DNA of 64,000 bases from Craspedostauros australis. Its lineage: Eukaryota; Bacillariophyta; Bacillariophyceae; Mastogloiales; Achnanthaceae. The DNA lies in assembly GCA_026770025.1 (NCBI GenBank), contig JAMXDE010000056.1, positions 62,001 to 126,000 of the forward strand, given 5' to 3'. The notes beneath the pieces were generated by a model. That model ran no database searches. It was not told the DNA's origin and was given only the letters and a program-made list of their open reading frames with translations. Positions 22,064 through 30,988 of this stretch are shown in pieces (the stretch's first letter is position 1; the number at the start of each line of letters is the position of its first letter). The position numbers and the translations under genes are program-made.

Positions 22064-22921
22064 TCAATACTCCATCGCCTTATCATCATCGGCCCGGCAA
22101 TCGAAGCAGATGGTGCGCGACTGTCCGCTGCCGGAATAATCCTGCGTCGAGCAGAATGTGCAGTACGATTTGCGGCATGCGTGGCATTGATGCGTGCAGG
22201 CAGGACACGCCGGGCGTTCGCAGAATGTGCATGCCGAAGGCATCGTTGCCTTGGGTGTTGGTTGGCGCTGCGGCGTCGTGCTGTGTCCGAAGAACTGCAG
22301 CAGCGTGGGCTGCGCCTTGCAAGGTGCCGCCTCCTGTTGCGCGATGCGGAATTGGAGGCGACAGACGTTGCAGGAGCAGATGCGCGGTGCTGACTTTTGT
22401 GCGTCGTGGATGCTTTCCGGTTCTTGCGGAGGCGTGGCGGGTCGCGCGGAGGGTTTGCTCCACCATGGCTGCGTCGTGTTTGGCGCACCCGCGGATGGAT
22501 TCGGTATCGCGTCATCGCCGCTTGCTTCATCCATATCCGATTCATGGATGGGCTTGTAAGAGTACAACGCTCTTTGCGCGCTGCAAACAGCCGCGTTGCC
22601 GAACGGAAAGGCTTCCTTGCTGATCCCGGCTCTGCTGGCGGGTGGGGTTGGCGGCACGGTGATGGACCGAACCGGCGAGCTGCTGCGGCGTTGGCGCTTG
22701 TGCCGCGGTGTCCAGCCGTCGCCATTGCAGTTGCTCCTTCCGACTGTGCCTTCCCTGACAGGAGCAAAGACAGATCTAAACGAGACAGGTTGCAACTGAG
22801 GTTGCGAAGGATGGTTCATTTGATGACCCATTTGCTGGTTTGAGCTTGAGCTTGGGCCATAGACTGCCTGGTCGTCACGAGATGCAGCCTCGCTCCATTG
22901 TCTTCTGCGTCCGGAGTACAT
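22064..22921 (-). CDS. Siva-like cysteine-rich zinc protein with a PIP-box
   Basis: A single exon of 285 residues. The C-terminal third is a zinc-binding cysteine array: C182, C184, C187, then C231 and C234 in CTFCERPACPACTHQ, further C-x2-C pairs at 246/249 and 254/257, and a final ICFDC (272-275). Number, spacing and the CERxxC element closely match the C-terminal domain of Siva (SIVA1), a eukaryotic zinc protein linked in animals to apoptosis and to PCNA/RAD18 function. Between the two cysteine groups lies QPTLLQFF (204-211), an exact Q-x-x-[LIM]-x-x-[FY]-[FY] PCNA-interacting peptide. A basic cluster RHKRQRR (73-79) may direct nuclear import. The N-terminal half is otherwise disordered. 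Seen: cysteine pattern and motif. Known: the Siva family. Inferred: a role in replication or the damage response. Confidence 0.78.
   Translation of the reverse strand: MYSGRRRQWSEAASRDDQAVYGPSSSSNQQMGHQMNHPSQPQLQPVSFRSVFAPVREGTVGRSNCNGDGWTPRHKRQRRSSSPVRSITVPPTPPASRAGISKEAFPFGNAAVCSAQRALYSYKPIHESDMDEASGDDAIPNPSAGAPNTTQPWWSKPSARPATPPQEPESIHDAQKSAPRICSCNVCRLQFRIAQQEAAPCKAQPTLLQFFGHSTTPQRQPTPKATMPSACTFCERPACPACTHQCHACRKSYCTFCSTQDYSGSGQSRTICFDCRADDDKAMEY
22289..22312 (-). other. PIP-box (PCNA-interacting peptide) coding segment
   Basis: Encodes QPTLLQFF, residues 204-211 of the Siva-like protein. It matches the canonical PIP-box at every defined position and lies in a disordered linker, where such motifs normally work. 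Confidence 0.65.
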
Positions 22922-23463
22922 TGTTTCAATTTGTTCGTTTCGTCTTGGTTGTTTTTGTTGGAGGTGGGATTCGTATGAGAATGATGGTGTGATGGTGTTG
23001 GTATGACTGTGTGATTGTGTGGGAATGGAGAACGATGCTGATTGAGGACTCGTGCGTTGTTGTCCTTGGTCGCTAATTTTGGCGCCTTCTGTGTGTTGTG
23101 ATGTCGTTTTTTGGCGCGGAGTTTGTGCTGTTGGAACGAATTTTGAATCGCATCAAAAAGGGGGTGAAAGAACAGGGATTGCCCCTTAATTTATGGCGCG
23201 AAGAACGGACCCCAAATCTGATCATCCCCCAAATTGCGTTGTAGTCTACGCACGACTTCACGATATAGTAGAGAGGCAACTGCTTGTTCATGGCAATTTT
23301 GTGAGCGCTCCATCCGCACATCCATAGTGTAGTATTATGGCTCCTATCGTCACCAGCTCCTCCATGATCCTCTCAGGTGCATACGAGTGCTGAAATAGCG
23401 CACACGCTCAACAAGCCAAGGCTAACGCAAAGAACTGCAAATGCAAAGCAATGAATGCGATGC
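22922..23463. other. Intergenic region upstream of the Siva-like gene
   Basis: 542 bases between two minus-strand genes. It carries the promoter and leader of the Siva-like gene (GT-rich on the + strand) and the 3' end of the dioxygenase gene. Two TTTTTGGCGC-like / TTTTGGCGCC-like strings near 23075-23120 resemble E2F-type sites (TTTSSCGC), which would suit a PCNA-linked gene, but this is only a visual match. Confidence 0.4.
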
Positions 23464-24612
23464 TCAGTATCCGACGATCGGAAACTCGTCTGGAGACAGC
23501 TTGACGGTTTCTGGTGCCTCCACCCCTTCCACATGCGGTCTCCACAATCGGCTGTGCCTGGCCTCCGCCGTGAACCGCACGTTGGCAGGCACGAAGTGCA
23601 AGCCGAGCCCGCGCCGCGGCTTGCTGCTGGAGGAGTTCTTGGAGGAACCATGCCACGTCTTGCCATCATGGATGGACATGCCACCAGCTTGCAGCCCCGC
23701 CATGCTGACGATGCTTCCCTCGAGTTCGTCCCAATCGACGCCTTCGCGTTCGGCCGCGCTGCGCAACAGATTCATGGCACCGCCCTGAAAGAATTGCGAG
23801 GCGGATCCCACGCGTCCGTCGCCCCATCTGTGCGATCCCGGCACGTACTGCAACGGCCCCAGCTCCTCGTCCATATCGTCCAACGCGATCCACACAGTCA
23901 CGACGTCATCGGGTTCGAACATGAAGTACGGCGAATCGCGGTGAAAGACCAACGGCGATGCGCCGGGCGGTTTGGCCCACACCTGGTCCTGCGCCAATCG
24001 CGCGCCGCAGTCCCAACCGGCCAGTCGTGCAACCACGGTGCCCAAGATGGGCGCGGTCTCCAACGTGCGGAACAACGAATCGCATTTGTGAATGTTGATG
24101 ATCTGCAGCACCTTGACGTTCTGCAGGTTGCCCGTGAAGCCGATGGCGCCGCCGGGTTTCGGTTGCTTGCGTCGTTTCTGTTTTGTTGATTGGCTGTTGG
24201 CCTCTGTACTCGTATTTGTGGATGATTTGTTGCTGCTGCTGGGATCCTGCGGAGCGGTCATTGCATCGTTGTCGGCAACGTCGCCTTTCGACATCAACGG
24301 CTTTGCGATCTTGATGAGCTTGGGTGTCTTGTCGGGCTTGGTGCCGCGATCGTAGTCCCCGCGCAGGACATCTTCCAGCCGATCGTTCAACGCATCGACG
24401 GCATGCTGCGACAGGACACCCCGAATGACGATGAATCCGTCCTCGCGAAACTTGTTCACGCAGTGCTGCGGCACGTTGCAGGGTGGCGATGCTGCTTGAT
24501 CTGATGGTGCGGAGCCGTTGCTCTGGGAACCGCAGGAGGCAAAGTCGGGACCGACCAAAGGGATTTGGAATGAGATCTGCTCCTCATCTTCCGTTGCTCG
24601 ACAGGCGTTCAT
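23464..24612 (-). CDS. Phytanoyl-CoA dioxygenase (PhyH)-family 2OG-Fe(II) oxygenase
   Basis: 382 residues from the ATG at 24612. The frame is open upstream to 24864, but that part is Thr/Gln/Asn low complexity typical of leaders here. The PhyH fold is clear: FREDGFIVIRGVLS (55-68) opens the domain; HRD (H224, D226) and H321 in TWHGSSKN are the iron ligands; R333/R334 is the expected 2-oxoglutarate anchor; VPGSHRWGDG (257-266) is the typical motif between them. A Ser/Thr/Lys-rich insertion occupies about 110-153. No targeting peptide is evident. PhyH enzymes hydroxylate phytanoyl-CoA or diverse small molecules and the substrate cannot be told here. Convergent or tandem context gives no clue. 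Confidence 0.88.
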   Translation of the reverse strand: MNACRATEDEEQISFQIPLVGPDFASCGSQSNGSAPSDQAASPPCNVPQHCVNKFREDGFIVIRGVLSQHAVDALNDRLEDVLRGDYDRGTKPDKTPKLIKIAKPLMSKGDVADNDAMTAPQDPSSSNKSSTNTSTEANSQSTKQKRRKQPKPGGAIGFTGNLQNVKVLQIINIHKCDSLFRTLETAPILGTVVARLAGWDCGARLAQDQVWAKPPGASPLVFHRDSPYFMFEPDDVVTVWIALDDMDEELGPLQYVPGSHRWGDGRVGSASQFFQGGAMNLLRSAAEREGVDWDELEGSIVSMAGLQAGGMSIHDGKTWHGSSKNSSSSKPRRGLGLHFVPANVRFTAEARHSRLWRPHVEGVEAPETVKLSPDEFPIVGY

Positions 24613-25299
24613 TGTTGCGCTGTTGTATTGTGGTGTATTGGATTGTGTTGTATTGGATTGCACTGTATTGTTTCGTGCGTTGTGTTGTGTTGATTGGTCT
24701 GCCGTTTGTTGCTTGTTTGTTTGTCTGCATTTGGTCGGAAGCAACTCCGCACGTTTGGAACCGTGCAAGATACGATTTGTTGGATGTTGAGGCTGTCCAC
24801 ACAATCCATGTGAACAGTGAGGTGCGCCAATCACGCGCAGAATCCGCCAACGAAACCGAAACATGACTCAGCTAAATTGGTCTCAGCATTCAGAAAGATC
24901 ATGTAATCCTTGGCAACACCACTCGCATCAGTATTACTCCTGCATCATCCTCGCCATCGTTGTTCTAACAGACACCCTACAGAATTGCAGACTTTTCGAT
25001 CTATTCTATGAACCGAGAGAAGATTAGTTGCATACGAGCATGTAGTAGTTGTACATCATGTTATCGAAGTTAAGAGTACGGTTGACGTACTTGCGGACCC
25101 ATCAACAAGAGCACATTCCTTGCCACTGCATTGCTTGCAACCATCGCGACGCTCCTACTGCGCAAGTTGACGCGACAAGAGTGAAGTGCGCCTCTCCCTC
25201 TTGTCCTCTCTTTCACTGGGCATTCAAGCATAGATGTGATGGAATGGAATCGAGCATCATCCATCGACCTTCTCGCTTCGCATTTGTCCATACCCTCGT
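24613..25299. other. Intergenic region between PhyH and CMC2 genes
   Basis: 687 bases. The part next to 24612 is the leader and promoter of the PhyH gene (TGTATTG-rich on the + strand). A 17-base string at 24885-24901 (AGCATTCAGAAAGATCA) recurs at 29206-29222. No coding frame is convincing. Confidence 0.5.
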
Positions 25300-25629
25300 T
25301 CACCCGAACCACGATGCCGACTGCTTCTTATCTTGCAAATTGCGCAGCTCCTTCTGATACGACGCATCCTTCTGCAGGAACTCCTCGAAGGAGACGTTGC
25401 GTCCCGTGGACTTGGCCGATTCCTGATCCTCCTCCAACCGGCGCGTCTCGAAGCCCTTGTTGACCTCCAAGAGATGGCGGTGCTTCTCCTCCTTGAAGCA
25501 CATGTCGAGCTCGAACTTGAGCTCGTTGCAGGCCCAGAACTTGAGGCGCGGCTTCGTGTCGTGGCAATCGCGCAGTTTGCGGATGGCGGCCTGGCAATCC
25601 GGGTGCGGTCTGTCCAAAGGGGGGTGCAT
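25300..25629 (-). CDS. CMC2: CMC2-like twin CX9C mitochondrial protein (COX assembly)
   Basis: 109 residues from MHPPLD. It has the twin CX9C signature: C12 with C22 and C34 with C44 (nine residues between each pair), which forms two disulfides in a helical hairpin in the mitochondrial intermembrane space through the Mia40 pathway. The N-terminal MHP-x-L, CH after the second cysteine, and KFWACNEL preceding the second pair match CMC2, a cytochrome c oxidase assembly factor. The roughly 60-residue charged C-terminal extension (EFLQKDASYQKELRN) is longer than in yeast or human CMC2. No N-terminal presequence is present, as expected for the family. Tandem with LCB1 (361-bp gap, same strand). Confidence 0.88.
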   Translation of the reverse strand: MHPPLDRPHPDCQAAIRKLRDCHDTKPRLKFWACNELKFELDMCFKEEKHRHLLEVNKGFETRRLEEDQESAKSTGRNVSFEEFLQKDASYQKELRNLQDKKQSASWFG

Positions 25630-25990
25630 CTTGGCTTTTGTCTTCGATGGAGTGATGGTTCGAGTGTTTGTGTGGTTGCGTTTGATTGTGAGCTTCTGTT
25701 CCTTCTCTTCTTGTTCGCTCGCGTGTTGTTACGTGTTGTTACGTGTTGTTACGTGTTGTTGTGGTGGGCGAAATGTGTTCGTCTTCATTTGTGTTCGTTT
25801 CTTGGTTGTGTGTGAAGCACTCATAAACAATCTCGATACTTCCCACAAGGTATCATGGACTGACTACGCAAGACAAACTGCTACATACCTACTCTCCTCT
25901 GCCTGTGCGTATGTCAACCACAACACTTCTCTCCAGAGAGACAAAGCATACCACTATTCCTCAACCATATTATAACATCCATTACATCGC
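25630..25990. other. Intergenic region with a 10-bp tandem repeat
   Basis: A 361-base gap. About four copies of TTACGTGTTG at 25721-25767 lie in the region directly upstream of the CMC2 start. The ACGTG core resembles a G-box/bZIP or E-box half-site, so the array might be regulatory. This is inference. Confidence 0.5.
25721..25767. repeat. (TTACGTGTTG)n 10-bp tandem repeat
   Basis: Four to five tandem copies about 95 bases upstream of the CMC2 start codon, each containing an ACGTG core. Confidence 0.9.
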
Positions 25991-27820
25991 TTACTGCTGA
26001 CACACCGACAGCAAGGCGCTGCACAGGACGGACACGACCGTGTCGATATCCTTCTTGGTGTGCAACGCCGTGACCGTCAATCGGATGGCCGGTGCCAGTT
26101 CCGTGTTGAGGGGTGTGTTGGCGGCCTGCTTGCCCGTGGCGACGACCGCGACACCCTGACGCAGGCACTCCCGCATCACGGTGCTGAGGATCTTGGCCTC
26201 GTTGGGGATCTCGTCCTCGAATTGGGTGACGACGATGGGCGAGCGTTCGTCGCTGGTGACCACCATGGGAACGATCTTCTTGACGAGAGCGTTTGTCTTG
26301 TCGTTGTTACCGTCGCCGTTGCTGCTGCTGCCGTTGGTCTTCTTGGAGTCCTTCTTCTTGCCCTTGCTGGATTTGTTTGCTGGTTGTTCGTCGTTGGCGC
26401 TGGCGAGCTTGGCGTTGGTGTCGTGCAGCTTCGCCTTGAGCTGTTCGTACATGTAACTGAGGTTGGTCTGCAAAGATGAGTAGATCTTGGGCTCGTTCTC
26501 CATGGTGTGCAGGGAAGAGATCGCGGCACTGGCAGTGAAGGGTGGTGCCGACGCGCTGAAGCAGTACCCTGCTCCCGACAGACGCTGATGATCGACGACC
26601 TCCTCGTTGCCCACCGTGACACCGCCGACGCTGCCCAAGGAGTTCTCCAGAGCGATGGTGATGATCTCGGCATCGTACATGGGACGCTGCCCGTGCAACT
26701 CGAGGGCGCCCTTGCCGGTCTTGCCCAGCGAACCGAAGGAGAAGGACTCATCGAGGATCATGCGGTAGTGGTACTTGTGCTTGAGCTTGACGAGCTGATC
26801 GAGCGGGCAGATGGTGCCGAGGTTCTTGTAGAGACCTTCGACGACGATGAAACGCCTCTGGGCATTGGAGGCGCGCTTGAGCTTCTTGTCCGTCTGCTGA
26901 ACCTCCATGAGGACGCGTTCCAGATCCTCCATGTCGTTGTGCTTGAACCACTTGACGGTGGCACGCGAGAGCAGCACGCCGGTGAGCAGGGGCTCGTAAA
27001 CGCCCTCGTCCACGATGAGGAGGTCGCCCCTCTTGGCGAAGGCAGCGACGGTGGAGGAGCACGTGGATGCGCCATCGGAGTACATGATGGCACCTTCCGT
27101 CTTGGTGAATTTGGAAATTTCCTCCTCGAGCTGCAGATGCGTGTCGATAGTTCCGTAGAAACCTCGCGGGCCGCAGGATCCGCAGCCGTACTTGTTGAGG
27201 GCCTCCTTGGACGCGTCCTTGATGGCGCTGCTGTCGCCCTTGCTGACATCGACATTCACGTTGTCTCCATCATGCGATTGCATTCCCCATAAATCGAAGC
27301 TGGCAAAGTTGAGGACGCTCCTGACATTGGCTCCAGCCGTCTTGTTCGCAGATGCGCTCTGCTCATCGGCAATCTCAATCTCCATGAACCGCCCCCTCTG
27401 CTTGTGCACCACCACGGACACGGTGTCACCCAACGGAGACGAGGCTGACGAGTTGTCTTCCGAATCCACGGTCGACGACGGTGCCAGCGGCGCGCGTCCC
27501 TTCGTCTTCCACTCGCGCAGCAGATCGTTCTGCTCCCTGCTCGACAACCGCTCCGTCTCATGCTGCCGGTAGCCTTCCGTGTTGCGCGACACGACCATGT
27601 AGACGATGCTGAGGATGAGCGTCGTCTCCACGAAGACGTGCAGCGGGTCCTTGGAGACGAGGTTCCACCACCAGTCCTTGTACTGCATTGGGAAGGAGAC
27701 GAGTCCCTCCCAAGCGGCGGCCGGTGAGGATGGCAGTGGGTAGGCCGAGGCCACGTAGATCCACTCGTACAGCGAGCTTCCGGCCCTCACGCCGAGCTGG
27801 TACATTGCTGGGAACAACAT
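25991..27820 (-). CDS. LCB1: Serine palmitoyltransferase subunit 1 (LCB1)
   Basis: 609 residues, single exon. The regulatory, non-catalytic subunit of the ER enzyme that condenses serine with palmitoyl-CoA in the first step of sphingolipid synthesis. An N-terminal membrane segment (HVFVETTLILSIVYMVV, about 61-77) is followed by the aminotransferase class II fold. YGCGSCGPRGFYGTIDTHL corresponds to the human segment containing Cys133. LDESFSFGSLGKTG follows. At the position where LCB2 has its PLP lysine this protein reads ALENSLGSVGG with no lysine, as expected for LCB1. It is longer than animal or yeast LCB1 because of an insertion after the membrane segment and a Lys/Ser/Asn-rich insertion (about 500-540, KGKKKDSKKTNG) before the C-terminal strand region. 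The catalytic LCB2 partner is not in the window. The gene diverges from 28822 across about 1 kb. Confidence 0.93.
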   Translation of the reverse strand: MLFPAMYQLGVRAGSSLYEWIYVASAYPLPSSPAAAWEGLVSFPMQYKDWWWNLVSKDPLHVFVETTLILSIVYMVVSRNTEGYRQHETERLSSREQNDLLREWKTKGRAPLAPSSTVDSEDNSSASSPLGDTVSVVVHKQRGRFMEIEIADEQSASANKTAGANVRSVLNFASFDLWGMQSHDGDNVNVDVSKGDSSAIKDASKEALNKYGCGSCGPRGFYGTIDTHLQLEEEISKFTKTEGAIMYSDGASTCSSTVAAFAKRGDLLIVDEGVYEPLLTGVLLSRATVKWFKHNDMEDLERVLMEVQQTDKKLKRASNAQRRFIVVEGLYKNLGTICPLDQLVKLKHKYHYRMILDESFSFGSLGKTGKGALELHGQRPMYDAEIITIALENSLGSVGGVTVGNEEVVDHQRLSGAGYCFSASAPPFTASAAISSLHTMENEPKIYSSLQTNLSYMYEQLKAKLHDTNAKLASANDEQPANKSSKGKKKDSKKTNGSSSNGDGNNDKTNALVKKIVPMVVTSDERSPIVVTQFEDEIPNEAKILSTVMRECLRQGVAVVATGKQAANTPLNTELAPAIRLTVTALHTKKDIDTVVSVLCSALLSVCQQ

Positions 27821-28821
27821 CGTGGCGTTGTTCCGTTAGATGGGGTGCTGAATGGAGAGATATACCCTGGTGTTGCCTGGAGCCTTGCCTGGAGCCTTGC
27901 TCGGAGGAACCTTTCGAAGAATCCGGATGCGTCAAATGGCGAAGGCGAGCGAACTCAATCGCGAAATTTTGGCTCTCTTGGTATTACACTTCCGCAGGGA
28001 TGCTGAAGAATTATATCACAATTGACGCTGCTGTTGCTCTTTGTTACGACTATGTTGCACAGGATGTTTGTGCTTTGCTATGCCAAGGCTTGTGGGATCG
28101 TACTTGTATCAGTTGGTATTGTCATCAACCCTCCGGACCAATGACGATCTTTGTGCAGAGAGTTGTTGTTGTTGTGCGGATTGGTGTGTTGTGTTCTGAA
28201 TACGCGAACGCGCATCTGCACGTGTTTTCGCAGTGGCGGCCTGGCGAATTCGACAGATGTGATTCGTTCATGATCGAGTCACGATTGAATAACGGGTCAC
28301 GCATTTCTTCTTCGTTCTTTCTCTTTGCGTCGACTTGGTTGGCTTCGCTGTGCTAACTCCGCTGTGCGAGTCGTGATGTTGGCTTTGCTCTGTGTCGGCC
28401 ATGGCGGGATGTTGTCGGTGGCATGTCGGAGGCAACAATCACACACAACAAGGGTGACATTTGGATGAAGTCGAGTGGAGTGGTGAGTCTCATTGTTGTC
28501 GACGTTGACGTTGGCATTGCCCAAACATTGGCTTCTTTTTCTGTTCTGCGTCTTTCGTGGCCCTCGCGCTCGCGCTCTCATGCATCGTGGATCCTGCACG
28601 CTCCGTTTCGGTGGTCCTGCAATCTGATGGCAATCGATTTCAGCTCGTCGATCAACCATCAACTTCACTTCTATCTCATTCTTGCCTTCTCCATCATGTT
28701 CGTGATATCATGGCGTCCCTCTGTCTGAATCCTTCGGTCATCAACATCGCCCACTTCGTCGATACAGCCCATCGCTCCTCGCCAAGATAGCGCCACCAAC
28801 ATCCACACACGAACACGCAGA
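27821..28821. promoter_or_regulatory. Divergent intergenic region between LCB1 and a small plastid-protein gene
   Basis: 1 kb that must contain both promoters. A short direct repeat (GGAGCCTTGCCT) lies near 27880-27900. Open frames here lack supporting features. Confidence 0.45.
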
Positions 28822-29115
28822 ATGGCAAGATTAGTCGTCTGCGGCGTGGTGACATTGTGCTTGTGCGTCGCGTCGACGCACGCGTTTGCGCCACAGCGGC
28901 AATCGCGTAACAGGCCGTTGTTGGCATCTCCAGAGCAAGAATTGGAGATGTTGCAGGAGCGGTTGAGCAGCATTGACGATGATCTCAACAATGGTGACGG
29001 CAACTCCGATACTGTCGAGTTGCAAGCACAAAAGGAAGCGATCGAGAAGAAGATGGAAGTACTGGCGGAAGAACTGGTGCAGCTGTGGATGGGTGCAAAA
29101 TCGATGGACGGATGA
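28822..29115 (+). CDS. Small plastid-targeted coiled-coil protein (97 aa), unknown
   Basis: The start is ATGGCAAGA. Residues 1-21 form a clear signal peptide (hydrophobic VVCGVVTLCLCVA) ending STHAFAP, an almost perfect diatom ASAFAP plastid-import motif, followed by a basic transit region (QRQSRNR). The mature part, about 65 residues, is a single predicted acidic coiled coil (ELEMLQERLSSIDDDL, then EAIEKKMEVLAEELVQLW). No metal site or catalytic residue. It is probably a plastid stroma assembly or structural factor. I do not recognise a family. Both the targeting motif and the heptad pattern argue that it is real despite its size. Confidence 0.8.
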   Translation: MARLVVCGVVTLCLCVASTHAFAPQRQSRNRPLLASPEQELEMLQERLSSIDDDLNNGDGNSDTVELQAQKEAIEKKMEVLAEELVQLWMGAKSMDG

Positions 29116-29650
29116 ACTGCCCGTTGTGAAATCAGTGGACGACTCTGGGATTCAGTGATGGCTGCTCTCATCCTCTCGATCAAATCTCCACGAGTATGCA
29201 GTGCGAGCATTCAGAAAGATCACGTCACTGCAATTCATTCGGAGAACAGTTGACTCTCTGGAGAGTACTTTACGTGTGTTCTCATGCTTCTGATTCCACT
29301 CCATATCATGCTCATGCTGATGTATAGCTTGCCTACTATAGCGGACATGACAGGACTATGAATCACACACCAATATCGTCTGTCTGCACTACTCTCTAGA
29401 ATACCACATAACAAGGTGGGGTTTATAGTCGTAGCAGAGAAGTACGATCCGTACTGCGAGTACGTGGATGCATTGGAGGACATCACATCACATGACCAGT
29501 GTCGTCAGTCCCCAAAAGCCAATCGTCGCCTTGTTGGCATTTTCCAAAAGGACAAATTCATCAGAATCCCGAAATTCCCCACACGACATTTTGCGGCACC
29601 ATCTCCTGGACACATCACATCACCGACAGACCCCTGCAATCCCCCTCCGC
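29116..29650. other. Intergenic region upstream of the plastid NYN gene
   Basis: 535 bases. Carries the second copy of the 17-base string at 29206-29222 and the leader of the gene at 29651. An upstream in-frame ATG at 29468 exists, but the peptide between it and 29651 has no targeting character. Confidence 0.5.
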
Positions 29651-30370
29651 ATGATGGCTACAATCATCAACTTCCTTTCACTAATGCAGCTGTTGCGACT
29701 GCTGTTCATTTTGTCAACCATCAACACCATCAGCACCATCAGCACCGTCCACGCATTTGCCTTTGCATGCGCATCGAATGGGCCATCATCTCCACCATCT
29801 CGACGCCACTCACATTTGCAGAGCGCACAAATTTATCACGGGCTGGATGACGCTAGCCCCAGTGTCATTGCTGGAACATTCCACAAGAAACAGGACGCCG
29901 CCATCCCAACGTCGCACAGCGCCGATACCATCCCGCAAACCACATGGTACATCGACGGCAACAACTTGAAAGGACAACAGAAGGTCCCCTCCAATCGCGA
30001 GGAAATCGTGCACCTGCTGCGACCGATGGCACGCGAGCGTCACACCAACTCGAAGCGCCGCCGCAACAAGCCATCCAGAACGAACGTCGTGCTGGTATTT
30101 GATGGACGATGCGGTGAGGTCGGATCGTCAACTACCAATGACGGCAGGTTCACGACGATCATCACGCAATTGCCCGAATCAGCAGACGATCGGTTGGTCG
30201 CGACAATTCGTGAGCATGCGGACCACCGCGCCTATCTCGTCACGGCCGACAAGGAACTGATCCAACGCGTTGCCGAGCTGCGTGCCCTGAACGGTGGCTG
30301 CGTCGTGCATCCTTCCAAGTTCTGGAATCAGTACTTGCCCAATTTGATTGGGACATCGCGGGCGGCGTGA
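29651..30370 (+). CDS. Plastid-targeted NYN/YacP-type PIN-fold ribonuclease-like protein
   Basis: 239 residues from the ATGATG at 29651. Signal peptide at 1-36 (LLRLLFILSTINTIS) ends VHAFAFA, a plastid-import motif. The conserved domain begins TTWYIDGNNLKG (D102, N104), continues NVVLVFDGRCGEV (D151), then ESADDRLVATIREH (D179/D180) and YLVTADKELIQRV (D200). This DGNN / FDG / ADD-x-L / TxDxEL order is that of NYN-domain (YacP/Rae1-like) PIN-fold nucleases, whose acidic residues bind divalent metal. Bacterial YacP/Rae1 proteins cleave ribosome-associated mRNA, so a plastid RNA-decay or ribosome-quality role is plausible but unproven. The GGTGGC repeat follows the stop. Starting at 29651 rather than 29468 is preferred because it puts the signal peptide at the N terminus. 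Confidence 0.8.
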   Translation: MMATIINFLSLMQLLRLLFILSTINTISTISTVHAFAFACASNGPSSPPSRRHSHLQSAQIYHGLDDASPSVIAGTFHKKQDAAIPTSHSADTIPQTTWYIDGNNLKGQQKVPSNREEIVHLLRPMARERHTNSKRRRNKPSRTNVVLVFDGRCGEVGSSTTNDGRFTTIITQLPESADDRLVATIREHADHRAYLVTADKELIQRVAELRALNGGCVVHPSKFWNQYLPNLIGTSRAA

Positions 30371-30988
30371 AGCGGGCATTGTGGTGGCGGTGGCGGTGGC
30401 GGTGGCGGTGGTTGGATGATAGTTGTGCTGTAGGTGACGTGAGATGGTACGTATAATAGAATTGTAGAGTCGATCAATTTCTGATAGGAGAGTACGTTCC
30501 ACTCTGCTCGATTATACTTTCCTTGCTGAATGGATCATGAGTATTAGTAGTAGATCGTGGAGTTGTTGAGCAGTTGAGGATCTGTCTCATCTCTCTCTCT
30601 CTCTCTCTCTCTAGCTTCAATGGACAAAGCTGGCGCGATCATTCGTGACTGGACATCGGCGACACGTACGTATCTCCGACTCACAAAACAAACAAATCAA
30701 GCAACTGCCACACACAACAACACCAACTCAGACACACCGACCATGACGATGACAGCACAAACCGCCAACGCCAACGACATCGCGAACTCTCCTCTTGTTG
30801 CTCACAACGCACACAATCTACCGAGCACAACTACCCATCAAGTGATTCATCACTCAGCTCGATCTTCGCTCCATCTCCGCTCGATCCATTTCATTCATTT
30901 CAAGCGAAAGCAGTCAATCGATCAAACCTTCGAAAAGGTCTGGCACAGCAACACACACACACACACTGGCGCATACCATACACTGAAG
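30371..30988. other. Intergenic region with GGTGGC and CT repeats
   Basis: 618 bases. Holds a (GGTGGC)n tract at 30379-30412 and a (CT)n tract at 30589-30613, then the CA-rich leader of the methyltransferase gene. The frame upstream of 30989 is open to 30620, but its content is leader-like low complexity. Confidence 0.55.
30379..30412. repeat. (GGTGGC)n microsatellite
   Basis: Five to six copies of GGTGGC beginning 9 bases after the stop of the NYN-domain gene. Confidence 0.93.

Noticed and set aside
26507-27292. Plus-strand 261-codon frame
   Set aside because: Antisense shadow of LCB1.
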